Of a stretch of DNA of 59,915 bases, positions 28,340 to 37,028 are shown one piece after another; position 1 is the stretch's first letter; each line of letters begins with the position of its first letter. The position numbers were made by a program, and so were the translations under genes. The notes below the pieces were generated by a model. It had not been told where the DNA came from. It searched no databases and was given only the letters and a program-made list of their open reading frames with translations. The stretch is from the NCBI GenBank assembly GCA_050331715.1, contig JBHJGO010000133.1, forward strand, positions 1 to 59,915, written 5' to 3'. The DNA comes from JBHJGO01 sp050331715 (GTDB lineage: Bacteria > Cyanobacteriota > Cyanobacteriia > Cyanobacteriales > Microcoleaceae).

Positions 28340-29845
28340 TTAAATTGCTGCGACGGTTGTCTCTGGAACTGCGGTTTCTGCTGATTGTTTCGTCTGCTTT
28401 TTGATCCAGACGTTGTAAGGCGTAGCTACGATGAATCCCACAATCATATAGGCAATAATAGTTGGGATGGATCGTCCAGCACCGTTAGCAGCCGCGAGAA
28501 AGAGAGCCAAACCAGCATTCCGGGCAATGGTTCCTGTCGCAATCGAAGAACGGGTTGGTAAATCTGGCCCGCCTAAGAAATGTCCACAAATCAGTCCAAA
28601 GGCAACGATTAGGGCAATTGTAATCAAGCCAATCGGGTCAACGGTCGGTACCAGATAGAAACTAATTCCCAGGAGATACACAACCAAAACCAGGAAAAGC
28701 GTATTGACGACAGTAACCAATAGATTACTAATCGCTTCCACGCTCTCATCTGAGATTTTCCGAATTAGCAATCCAATTCCTAGGGGCAGGAACTGTACCT
28801 GAGCAATCTGTTTGGCGATTTGCAGAAACACCGCAGTTTCCTGGACATTCGGGAAAATTTTGGCAAAGACAAACAAGGTTAGGGGAGTGGTCACGACGGC
28901 AAGGGATGCCAGGGTCACCTGAAGGCTAGAAGCAATTGCCACATTTCCTCCAGCCATTGTTGCTCTGCGGGTTAACAAAGGTGCGCCAGGGGCCGCAGCT
29001 AGTAGAGCCAGTCCAATTCCAATCGGCTTCGGGGGAACGCCCAGCACAAAGGCAATCAATGCAGCCCCAATCGGAAATAGAACTAAAGTAGACAGCAAAG
29101 CTCGGACAGGCAACCCAGGTTTCAACCACAGGGTTCCTAAGTCCTGCAAGGGAGTCTGGACTCCCATAGTGAGCATGATGGTAAAAATCGTAATGGCTGC
29201 AATGGTTTTGATGACTTGACTATTCAGAGTGAAGACCTCCGACATATCCAATCCTTGAACCACCAATGGAATTAAAGCAGCAATCCCCACAAACAACAGG
29301 ATAATTGCAATCGTTAAACCTTGAGACCAGCCGGAAACATATTTGAACTCTCGTTTTTCAATGTTTCTCAAGGTGCTCCAGTGACCCACAATAGCGGCAG
29401 CTAGGGCAAAAATTCCCAAGGACATCAAACTCAATCCTAGAACTCGCTCCTCAGTCACCGCATCAATCCCTGTTTCAACCTGGGTTTTGTCGATGTATTT
29501 AAAAAACCGATCAATCCCAAATCCAAAACTGAGCAGGGAGAGGGACGTTCTGATCCAGGCCATCAGTGTTCTTTCCTCCGCTGCGCGAGTCCGTTCCCTC
29601 GCTAACTCGGTTCGGGTTTCGGCTAGATCAGTTCGCTCCAGTGCCCATTCTGTACGCTGTTCCGACATTCCTGTCCGAGTTGTAGCCAGGTCAGTACGGC
29701 TTTGGGCCATTCCAGTTCGCTGCTGAGCTAATTCGGTTCTGAGTTCTGCTAACTCCGTTCGCATCGCCGCCAGTTCGGTGTTGCTCAGGGTCGTAAAATC
29801 CTTTGATGGATTGGAATCTTCTGGCATTTGTGTCTGATCACTCAT
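28340..29845 (-). CDS. Fusion: expanded DUF202 heptads + DUF202 + BASS-type transporter
   Basis: 501 aa. Residues 29-100 contain Arg-Thr dipeptides at 29, 36, 43, 50, 57, 64, 71, 78, 85, 92 and 99: eleven exact heptads, of which the last three are the normal DUF202 signature (ERTRAAEERTLMAWIRT). DUF202 helices follow (about 105-200). Residues ~205-490 form a BASS/SBF-like transporter with about nine helices, including APGAPLLTRRA and GTIARNAGLALFLAA. BASS proteins carry bile acids, pyruvate or other organic anions, often with Na+. The long cytoplasmic heptad region is probably an extended helix or coiled coil. Substrate unknown. Confidence 0.88.
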   Translation of the reverse strand: MSDQTQMPEDSNPSKDFTTLSNTELAAMRTELAELRTELAQQRTGMAQSRTDLATTRTGMSEQRTEWALERTDLAETRTELARERTRAAEERTLMAWIRTSLSLLSFGFGIDRFFKYIDKTQVETGIDAVTEERVLGLSLMSLGIFALAAAIVGHWSTLRNIEKREFKYVSGWSQGLTIAIILLFVGIAALIPLVVQGLDMSEVFTLNSQVIKTIAAITIFTIMLTMGVQTPLQDLGTLWLKPGLPVRALLSTLVLFPIGAALIAFVLGVPPKPIGIGLALLAAAPGAPLLTRRATMAGGNVAIASSLQVTLASLAVVTTPLTLFVFAKIFPNVQETAVFLQIAKQIAQVQFLPLGIGLLIRKISDESVEAISNLLVTVVNTLFLVLVVYLLGISFYLVPTVDPIGLITIALIVAFGLICGHFLGGPDLPTRSSIATGTIARNAGLALFLAAANGAGRSIPTIIAYMIVGFIVATPYNVWIKKQTKQSAETAVPETTVAAI

Positions 29846-29888
29846 AGTTGTTTAATTTGTTAGTTAGTGTCCACTGATTCCATAGTTA

Positions 29889-30108
29889 TTAAGCTTCTGG
29901 TTCATCGTTTCGACCCAGTAGCGCAACGCTGACTGCGATCGCCACAATGGTGAGTGGAATCATCAAAATCTGCCACTGAATATTGCCAAGGGTCGCTGTC
30001 TCTAAAGTCCGCTTTACAAATAGCACACTTAGGAGAACAATCAGCACTTCAAGTAACTTTTTCTTTAGCTCGGAAATATCCCTGACCTGGAACCAAGCAG
30101 GTCTCTCT
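29889..30108 (-). pseudogene. UPF0114 (YqhA-like) membrane protein, 5' truncated at a repeat
   Basis: A minus-strand frame ending TAA at 29889 reads WFQVRDISELKKKLLEVLIV, then LLSVLFVKRTL and QWQILMIPLTIVAIAVSVALL. This fits the C-terminal third of UPF0114 proteins (a D-LKxKL segment followed by two membrane helices). There is no start codon; the frame is lost at about 30108, exactly where a MITE-like element begins. The 5' part was not found beyond the element. Confidence 0.55.
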
Positions 30109-30187
30109 AGGTCGTCCCCCCTCCTTGGGGACTTCGTCCCCAGACCTCTCCATAGCTTTTCTCGTAACTGATCTATGATTGCTATAG
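30108..30187. repeat. MITE-like repeat, copy C (reverse orientation)
   Basis: Read on the minus strand it starts CTATAGCAATCA and holds CTATGGAGAGGTCTGGGGAC followed by GAAGTCCCCAAGG, matching the left half of copy B. It abuts the truncated UPF0114 fragment. Confidence 0.65.
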
Positions 30188-30247
30188 TGAGTTACGAATT
30201 TGGCAGGTAGGCGCACCCCGCTACAGCAAGTTTCTCCTTTTATTGAC

Positions 30248-30313
30248 ATGCAATTTCAGGTGGTTGTTCTGCTGGCTCTGCTTGCTGTTCTATACCGCTA
30301 TTTTGATCGGTAA
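30248..30313 (+). CDS. Possible 21-aa transmembrane peptide overlapping lnt
   Basis: ATG 30248 encodes MQFQVVVLLALLAVLYRYFDR, one hydrophobic helix with a basic end. Its TAA overlaps the ATG of lnt (TAATG), an arrangement typical of coupled translation. No family is recognised and the ribosome site is poor. Confidence 0.3.
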   Translation: MQFQVVVLLALLAVLYRYFDR

Positions 30314-31905
30314 TGGATTATAAGATTGTCTCTAGCCTCCCCATCTTCATTAGCCTGATTAGCGGTCTACTCATGGGTCTGGCCCCTGAAACCTGGGGAA
30401 TCTGGCCCTTAGCCTGGATTGCCCTGGCTCCTCTGTGGATTTTCGTAACGCAACCTCCAACAGCCTCAAACGCAACCCCTCAAAAGCTTCATCTCGGCTG
30501 TGCTGCTGCTTGGGGAGTTGGCTATCACGGACTAGCGCTGTTCTGGATCACAGGTGTTCATCCCATGACCTGGCTAGGAGTTCCCTGGGTGGCGAGCTTG
30601 TTGATTGCTTTGGTGTGTTGGGTTTTGATCACAGGTTGGGGCGTTGCATTGGTGGTCAGTTGGGCTTGGCTATTCCAGATAATTTTGCTGAAATTAAGCT
30701 TCAAATCTACAGGGATTCGTGTTTTGCTGGGGGTAACCCTTTGGTGCGGCTTAGAAGCCCTTTGGAGTCACAGCCCACTATGGTGGTCATCTTTGTCATA
30801 CACTCAGAGCTTCGGGAACTTGATTATTCTTCATCTCGGACAACTTTCTGGGCCAACAACAATCACAGCAGTGATTGTCTGTGTCAATGGGCTACTGGCT
30901 GAAGCCTGGAAAATGATCAGGGTTGAGTCATTCTCAATCGGAAAGGTCTTGAGCTGAAATTTTTCTCGGCAGTTTCCACGACTCCTTCTCCCTATAGGAA
31001 TTTGTCTGTTAGACCACAGCATAGGTTTGTGGCTCTATAGTCAACCTTTAAACCTTGACCCTTCACAAGCTTTGAAAATTGGCATTATTCAAGGCAATAT
31101 TCCCAATGAAATCAAACTGGGTTCCTCCGGTTGGCGAAAAGCCCTAGCGGGCTACACCACGGGATATCAGCGCCTGGCAGATCAGGGGGCCGATGCTGTC
31201 CTAACGCCAGAAACCGCTTTGCCATTTTTGTGGACACAGCACAATCGTGAGCTAAGTTCCTTTTATCAGGCTGTTTTAGACGAGGGCATTCTGGCCTGGG
31301 TCGGGAGTTTTGGTTCCAGGGGACGATTTCTGACCAACAGCCTATTCACTGTTATCGGTGATGGAACTGTAGTTAGCCAATACGACAAGGTATATCTCGT
31401 GCCTTTAGGAGAGTATATTCCGCTGTCTCAGGTGTTTGGACAACTGATCAATCGCCTTTCTCCTCTGGAGGCTGATCTGGTTCCAGGTCAGCCAGGCCAG
31501 GTTTTGGACACTCCGCTCGGTCAAGCAATCGTTGGAATTTGCTATGATTCCACTTTTTCTCGGCATTTTCGTCAACAGGCCCAGTCCGGCGGAGAATTTA
31601 TTCTGACAGCTTCTAACAATGCCCATTACGCAACAGCAATGCTGGCCCAGCACCATGCTCAAGACGTGATGCGAGCCATTGAAACTGACCGTTGGACAGT
31701 TCGGGCTACGAATACGGGCTATTCAGCCGTTGTAAATCCCCACGGGCAAACGCTCTGGAAGTCGCAGAAAGATAGCTATGCGGTTCATCTGGCAGAAATT
31801 TATCGCCAGCAAAATCGAACGCTGTACGTGCGCTGGGGAGATTGGCTCTTATTTTTGCTGTGGGTTGGGAGTGGAGGTATAGTGATTCTGCTGAGCTTTT
31901 TCTAG
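30313..31905 (+). pseudogene. lnt: Apolipoprotein N-acyltransferase, interrupted by one in-frame TGA
   Basis: The N-terminal membrane half (30313-30957) and the nitrilase-like catalytic half (annotated start at 31027) lie in the same frame. They are separated only by TGA 30955-30957 and 22 further sense codons, so reading through gives about 530 aa, normal for Lnt. Lnt adds the third acyl chain to lipoproteins. Catalytic residues are intact: Glu near 300 (LTPETALPF), Lys near 358 (YDKVYLVPLGEYIP) and Cys near 409 (GICYDS). A TGG to TGA change is the simplest origin. Neither half alone should work; a sequencing error must be excluded. Confidence 0.85.
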
Positions 31906-31913
31906 GAAATCTC

Positions 31914-33200
31914 CTAAGTGTTCATTCGTTCGTAAATTGCAGAAGTGGACGGTGAGTAGCGGGTTAAGTAATTAAAAATCCAGAACTTAATGCAGGAATC
32001 CATAATCACCGGAACCGTTGCAATGAAAAGATTAATGGCTGATTCGTTTTCAGGCAATCCAAAATGATGGGCTACCACTTCTAGCAAAACTTCCCACCCT
32101 TCCGCCGAGTGAAATCCGACAAACATATCCGTTAGTAGAATGAATAGAAATACCTTTGCTGGATCTCTCAGTTCTAAAAAGGTTCGATTGGAAGAACTGC
32201 GTAGAGCCATAATTTTATTACGATTGAAATAAATTAACCCAGCAAAAGCTAGAACGGCTGTGCTATCAGCCAAAAGATTCTTGAGGCCGTTCAGTTTCTC
32301 TTCCTTTGCCTCTCGCCATAGGTCAACTGCATTTTCTTTCAGGCGCTCTTTTCGCTCTTCGACAGAAAGGACAGGAGTAATTCCTAATAATTCATCAAGT
32401 TCGAGACTTTCACGGGATCGATTAAACTCTTCAAAGAAATTCTCTTTAATCTCCTCGTTTAAGTGTTCAATATCTGGAGGAGGATTAGTGTAATGACCAA
32501 ATAAAGGTTCAAAAATAAAGTTTTTCGCTGAAATTTGTACCAGGATAGGAACAAGCATCAGGATGAATAGCCATCGAGTTGCAATTTTATCCTGTTTGCG
32601 ACGTAGGCGAAGTTCTTGAACCACTCGCTGTTCGTATTCTGGCGTCAGTTCTTTCCTCAGTCCAAAGAATCCCGTTTGGGAGTTGCCACTACTGGCCCTG
32701 GCCACTGCTGGATCCGTAATCTTAGCATCAATATCCTGACCTTGTTGCAGAACAGGTTCCCGACGTTGCTTTGATAAATTTGCAGGTACTGCTCCTGGGC
32801 CAGCTATCATCTGTTCCAGGTCGTCTTCGGAATCTCGATACTTACCAATCACAGATTCAATGAAATCTAATTTGGTGATTAGTTCTGCTTCCTGTTGAGA
32901 ATTCTCTATTCCAGGAAAATCGGATAGCTCAGAGGATTTCCGATCCAGAAAAAACTCCCCCGTTTGAAACTGTGCTAGATTCACTCGAATCTTGAAGAGT
33001 TGGCGATCGCGCAGACTTTTAACGTAGTCAAATATAGTTTTGCTTTGACCTGCGGTGCTAGAAATTTTGCCACCCTCAAAATACTTAACCTCAAGTGCCA
33101 TAATTTCCTGAGCAGCCATGTAAGCTTCATCGACTAGCCGAATCTGCCGCTGGTTCAGCCATTGACTCACTCGATTCAAGTTCAGCGGATTTTGATTCAT
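31914..33200 (-). CDS. pxcA: Proton extrusion protein PxcA (CemA homologue)
   Basis: 428 aa. An N-terminal cytoplasmic region (1-200) precedes the conserved CemA-type membrane core: RWLFILMLVPILVQISAKNF near 220, two more helices around 330-370, and the closing FNYLTRYSPSTSAIYERM. PxcA supports light-induced Na+-dependent proton release and is related to chloroplast CemA. The gene converges with lnt, the stops being 8 bp apart. Confidence 0.93.
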   Translation of the reverse strand: MNQNPLNLNRVSQWLNQRQIRLVDEAYMAAQEIMALEVKYFEGGKISSTAGQSKTIFDYVKSLRDRQLFKIRVNLAQFQTGEFFLDRKSSELSDFPGIENSQQEAELITKLDFIESVIGKYRDSEDDLEQMIAGPGAVPANLSKQRREPVLQQGQDIDAKITDPAVARASSGNSQTGFFGLRKELTPEYEQRVVQELRLRRKQDKIATRWLFILMLVPILVQISAKNFIFEPLFGHYTNPPPDIEHLNEEIKENFFEEFNRSRESLELDELLGITPVLSVEERKERLKENAVDLWREAKEEKLNGLKNLLADSTAVLAFAGLIYFNRNKIMALRSSSNRTFLELRDPAKVFLFILLTDMFVGFHSAEGWEVLLEVVAHHFGLPENESAINLFIATVPVIMDSCIKFWIFNYLTRYSPSTSAIYERMNT

Positions 33201-33511
33201 ACTCCACCTCGACTAAAGCGATCAATAGCAATATACAGCGTTTCTCCCGCTGGTGAAGTACAGGAGTTGGTGGCACATCGCATCGATAACTCCAAATCCA
33301 TACCTCACGTGATCAAGAATTGCTACAGGTTACTCTCTGGAAATCAAGACAGGATAATACGAGGAATGGCAGGCAGCATACTGCCCACCATTCTATTAAC
33401 GCTTTCTACTTCAAGCAGAAACCCTGATGATAGAGTGTAATTGATGCCCCTGAATAATAGACCTGTGCTCAGTTAGACTAGTTCATGATTTGCTGAGTTC
33501 CAAATGTTTCG
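33201..33511. other. Gene-free interval between pxcA and the TPR gene
   Basis: 311 bp. It presumably holds the pxcA promoter. No hairpin, repeat or credible ORF was recognised. Confidence 0.4.
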
Positions 33512-34660
33512 TTAAACCATCTGATCTTGATTGCTCGCTCTATATCTGCTCTCAGCCCACTGAATATTTTTCTCAGTTTGCTCAATCAATGGAGCATGCT
33601 CTAACTGCTGAGCCAATACCAAAGCTTCTGCTAGCATAGTTCTGCCTTCTTCATATCTGCTCTGATAAACGTAGGCAATTCCGAGGTCATGTATGGCCAG
33701 GGCCTGTTGCAGAGGATTATTAACTTCAGTGGCAATGTCCAAAGCCTCCTGCTTGTACTGGATAACCTTTTCATACTCACCTGCCTCAAGATAAACTGAG
33801 CCAATTAAGTTCAATGCAAAGGTTTGACCGTTAGAATCGCCTGCTTCCTGCTTCAGGTGCAACAAACTTTCGTAAGAAATTAGTGCTTGCTTATGATCTC
33901 CTAGCTGGCTTTGAATTCGACCAAGATTCCGCCAGGCTTCTGCTTCCAGAAGCCTATTACTCACTTGCTGGGCAGTTTGAACCGCCTTTTCCAGGGATTG
34001 AATTGCCTGACGATATTCTCCAGTATTGGAATAGGCAATACCTAACGTTTCGAGAGCAGTGAATTCAAGGTTGCGATCGCCTCCATCACGGGCAATCATC
34101 AGAAGCTTTTCATAGGTTTTAGCAACTTGAGGGAATTGCTGGGTTGAGTAATATAAACCTCCTAAAATTTCTAGGACAGCTCGTTGCCCTTTCTGATTAT
34201 TAATTTCTTCATATATCTGTAAGCTTTGTTCCAAGGTTTCTGTACATTTTTGGGGTTGTCTCATCGCAATGTAGGTTAATCCCATGGCCTGTAATGTAAC
34301 CGCTTCACCTTTGCGATCGCTAATTTCCTGGTAGAGTTTCAGGGCAGTTTCCCAGGATTGAATTGCCTCAGAGTACTTTTCTTGCTTAACTTGAGAAGCT
34401 CCCTGTTGCAGATACTTTTGAGCTTCTGTTGCTTGTGAGATTGTTTCCTGGGGCGGTATAGACTGAAATGCAACTGAGCTAAAGGAAACAGACTGTAATG
34501 GAGGTGTTTGAGCCATTGCAACATCTGATTGAAGCACTGAGCTTTCACGGATGAAACGCTGAGCAGACAGAGAAATTTCACCTCCAGCCAATGTAGAAGA
34601 AAGCGCAATCAAAATTGCTGTAATAGATTGACTAGCGGATACACCAAAGGACTTAATCAT
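33512..34660 (-). CDS. Exported tetratricopeptide-repeat protein
   Basis: 382 aa with an N-terminal signal-like hydrophobic segment (SITAILIALSSTLAGG). Seven or so TPR units fill residues 80-370 (for example AIQSWETALKLYQEISDRKGEA and similar ~40-residue Kinesin-light-chain-type units). TPR arrays mediate protein contacts; no enzymatic domain is seen. It is monocistronic as far as can be judged. Confidence 0.85.
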   Translation of the reverse strand: MIKSFGVSASQSITAILIALSSTLAGGEISLSAQRFIRESSVLQSDVAMAQTPPLQSVSFSSVAFQSIPPQETISQATEAQKYLQQGASQVKQEKYSEAIQSWETALKLYQEISDRKGEAVTLQAMGLTYIAMRQPQKCTETLEQSLQIYEEINNQKGQRAVLEILGGLYYSTQQFPQVAKTYEKLLMIARDGGDRNLEFTALETLGIAYSNTGEYRQAIQSLEKAVQTAQQVSNRLLEAEAWRNLGRIQSQLGDHKQALISYESLLHLKQEAGDSNGQTFALNLIGSVYLEAGEYEKVIQYKQEALDIATEVNNPLQQALAIHDLGIAYVYQSRYEEGRTMLAEALVLAQQLEHAPLIEQTEKNIQWAESRYRASNQDQMV

Positions 34661-34826
34661 AGTCGTAAAACTCCTTATTCTGTAGATGTGAGGTCTAGGT
34701 TAAAAGACCTAATTTAATCACTGATGTATTGGGTTCTCACTACGTGTTTTAGCTTTGCCCTCTACAGTGATCTATCTCTCAGAATTAGAAACTTATGCAT
34801 TTTTTCGCTAAGTCTCCGGCCTGCCG

Positions 34827-35162
34827 TCATTCCAGTATTTTGGTTTGCTGAGTTTCAGGCAGCTCAGATTTGGAAGTACGCTTGAAATTCCGTCTGAAGT
34901 TCTGGATCACCATCGCACTGCCGGTCACAATCATCCAGAGCAGTCCTAATCCATTCAACAGCACGTAAATCGGTTCCAGAGTGTGGCCCAGGTATTCTCC
35001 CTCATGGATCACCATCAAGAAATGAACCTGATCACGGGACAGACCTAACCAACTCTTGCCTAAACGGTAGGCCACCCCCGTAAACACCGTCACGATCAAC
35101 GGCTGGAGAACAACTGGGGCTAGGGAACTGTGCAGTTTTCTGCAAATTTGAAGTAATTTCAT
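34827..35162 (-). CDS. PepSY-associated TM-type small membrane protein
   Basis: 111 aa from ATG 35162 (MKLLQICRKLHSSLAPVVLQ); a TTG at 35180 is possible but weaker. Two transmembrane helices flank HFLMVIHEGEYLGHTLEPIY, a PepSY_TM-like HEGE(Y) segment, with a basic tail. Related proteins are reductase or uptake accessories; the function here is unknown. Confidence 0.7.
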   Translation of the reverse strand: MKLLQICRKLHSSLAPVVLQPLIVTVFTGVAYRLGKSWLGLSRDQVHFLMVIHEGEYLGHTLEPIYVLLNGLGLLWMIVTGSAMVIQNFRRNFKRTSKSELPETQQTKILE

Positions 35163-35241
35163 GCTTTGGTATATTGACAATTGTTTGGTAATGCAATCCT
35201 AGTGTGGTATAAGTGTCTGTGATTTGTCAGAATTTTTCTTT

Positions 35242-36012
35242 ATGCAGCAAACTTTCTCGCCAGCGAACTACAAGTCTGCACTAGACGCAGAGTTTCATCA
35301 AGTGGTGTCTCAGAGTGATCAACGATTTGTGAAGATTGGGGATCGAAAGGATGAATGCGCCCTCTCTCCATCGGTATGGGAGGCTCTACATGCTAATCAA
35401 TGGCTCAGTACCTGGAAAGGTATCGTGATCCAGAAGGGATTCTGCCAGCTTTCCATTTATCCGATGCTAATCTGTGAGTTGCAACCAAAAACAATTATTG
35501 AGTTGGGTTCCTGTAGCGGTGCAAGTGCAGTTTGGCTAACTGATCAGTTGAAGATTTTCAATATCGAAGGTCAAGTTTATTCGATTGATATCGATCCCTC
35601 CCTATTAAATGAAACTGCGAAGGCAGATCGGCGAGTTAAGTTTGTGCAGGGAGATTGCAATCGAATTGAAGAAATACTAACCCCTGAGTTTATGGCAACA
35701 TTACCTCATCCGTGGCTAGTGATTGAAGATGCCCACGTTAATACAATTGGCATTATGGATCACCTGCATAGTAATGGTCTTCAATCAGGTGACTATATCA
35801 TCGTCGAAGATACTAACCTTTATATGTGGGAATACTGGAGCGATAAAGGTTGGCAAGTCGAGCACGAAGTCAAGGAGATGCCTCACCTATTGTCCGAGCT
35901 CCGGGGATGGCTCCAGTCCCATGAGGAGGAGTACAAAGTTGACTCCTACTTTCAGGATATGTATGGATACAATGTTTCTAAAAGCTGGAATTCTATCCTG
36001 AGAAGAATGTAA
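35242..36012 (+). CDS. CmcI/cephalosporin-hydroxylase-family methyltransferase-like protein
   Basis: 256 aa from ATG 35242; TTG 35224 would add six residues. SAM-binding motif IIELGSCSGASAVWL near 90, acidic strand YSIDIDPSL, then LVIEDAHV and YIIVEDTNLY, characteristic of the CmcI family (Rossmann methyltransferase fold). Members modify antibiotics or surface sugars. Next to glycosyltransferase and rhamnose genes, a sugar substrate is the better guess. Confidence 0.8.
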   Translation: MQQTFSPANYKSALDAEFHQVVSQSDQRFVKIGDRKDECALSPSVWEALHANQWLSTWKGIVIQKGFCQLSIYPMLICELQPKTIIELGSCSGASAVWLTDQLKIFNIEGQVYSIDIDPSLLNETAKADRRVKFVQGDCNRIEEILTPEFMATLPHPWLVIEDAHVNTIGIMDHLHSNGLQSGDYIIVEDTNLYMWEYWSDKGWQVEHEVKEMPHLLSELRGWLQSHEEEYKVDSYFQDMYGYNVSKSWNSILRRM

Positions 36013-36106
36013 GGCTTTATCTTTTTCCAAGGCATTTGTTAATTATGGTGGGTGACTCTGTCACCTGCCATTTACATCGGTTAACAGCCATTACACTGAG
36101 ATGAAT

Positions 36107-37015
36107 TTAGCGATTCAGATATTTTAAGATGGCTCTAAGTTTATTGAACGACGTCTGGGGTGATATTGTAATTTTTATAATCGAAGCCAGAATAATTCGG
36201 CACAACCGATAGAGCAAGATCGTTTGCGGGGTATGGGTTTCCAAGCTGAGAAGATAGCTGTAGATACTCTGCTGAATTTTCAGCGATGAATTTTGATTGG
36301 TAATTGACGAAGTTTGGTGGAAGACTTGAATTTGGTCTGTGATTACTACAGTATGCCCTTGCTGAGAATAACGTTGGCAAAAATCAAAATCCTCGTAGTA
36401 GAGAAAATAGCGCGAATCAAACTGAGGACAGTGTTGAAAATTGTTCAGATTAATCAGTAGACTACAACCTGAAACCCAATGGGTAAGGCGATATGCTGGA
36501 GGAATGTTATTGTTTGACGTTTCATGGGTTAGTTCTTGAGAGGCTGCAATATATCCCGTTTGTGAATCAAACTCTCCCCCGGTGAATTCTGGCTCCCCTG
36601 AATGATTTCGAATGACGGTTCCTAAAATCGAAACCTCCGGATAATGCGTGAAAAATTTTTCGACTTGTTTTAATGGATTCTGTTTTAATGGGTTTTGTTC
36701 TAGTAGTTTTTTAGAAAAGTAATCTTGAAATGAATCTTCTCGAAAATAAGCATCTGGATTAATCAGCCAGACAATTGACTGAGGATCTGTTTGGAAAGCC
36801 TGTTGCAAGCCCAGGTTACAAGCACGACCAAACCCTAAATTTTCTGGAGAATGGATTACCGCAACAAATTCAGACTCCAACAGAGAAATCGAGTGATCTG
36901 CCAGAGAATTGTTGACAACGATCACTCGATTTTGGAAATTAATGACTGGAATCGAGTTAATCAACTGCTCAACCAAGGCCGTCGAGTAATAGATAACCGT
37001 AATCCAGTAAATCAT
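36107..37015 (-). CDS. GT2 glycosyltransferase (rhamnosyltransferase-like)
   Basis: 302 aa. GT-A fold of family 2: an N-terminal nucleotide-binding strand (VIVVNNSLADHS), NLGFGRACNLGL, the metal-binding aspartate in WLINPDAYF, and YYEDFDFCQRY, which supplies the ED-type catalytic region. A tandem duplication NPLKQNPLKQ sits near residue 110. It follows rmlA by 13 bp on the same strand, so it probably uses dTDP-rhamnose. Confidence 0.85.
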   Translation of the reverse strand: MIYWITVIYYSTALVEQLINSIPVINFQNRVIVVNNSLADHSISLLESEFVAVIHSPENLGFGRACNLGLQQAFQTDPQSIVWLINPDAYFREDSFQDYFSKKLLEQNPLKQNPLKQVEKFFTHYPEVSILGTVIRNHSGEPEFTGGEFDSQTGYIAASQELTHETSNNNIPPAYRLTHWVSGCSLLINLNNFQHCPQFDSRYFLYYEDFDFCQRYSQQGHTVVITDQIQVFHQTSSITNQNSSLKIQQSIYSYLLSLETHTPQTILLYRLCRIILASIIKITISPQTSFNKLRAILKYLNR

Positions 37016-37028
37016 TACCCTTCAGAAA

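Noticed and set aside
29487..29726. Plus-strand Arg/Ser/Val-rich repetitive frame
   Set aside because: It is the antisense shadow of the heptad repeats in the DUF202-BASS fusion; no ribosome site and no family.
10498..30957. Stop-codon recoding as the cause of the in-frame TAG and TGA
   Set aside because: Two different stop codons are involved and many normal genes here end with each of them. There is no selenocysteine or pyrrolysine context, so mutation or sequencing error is simpler.
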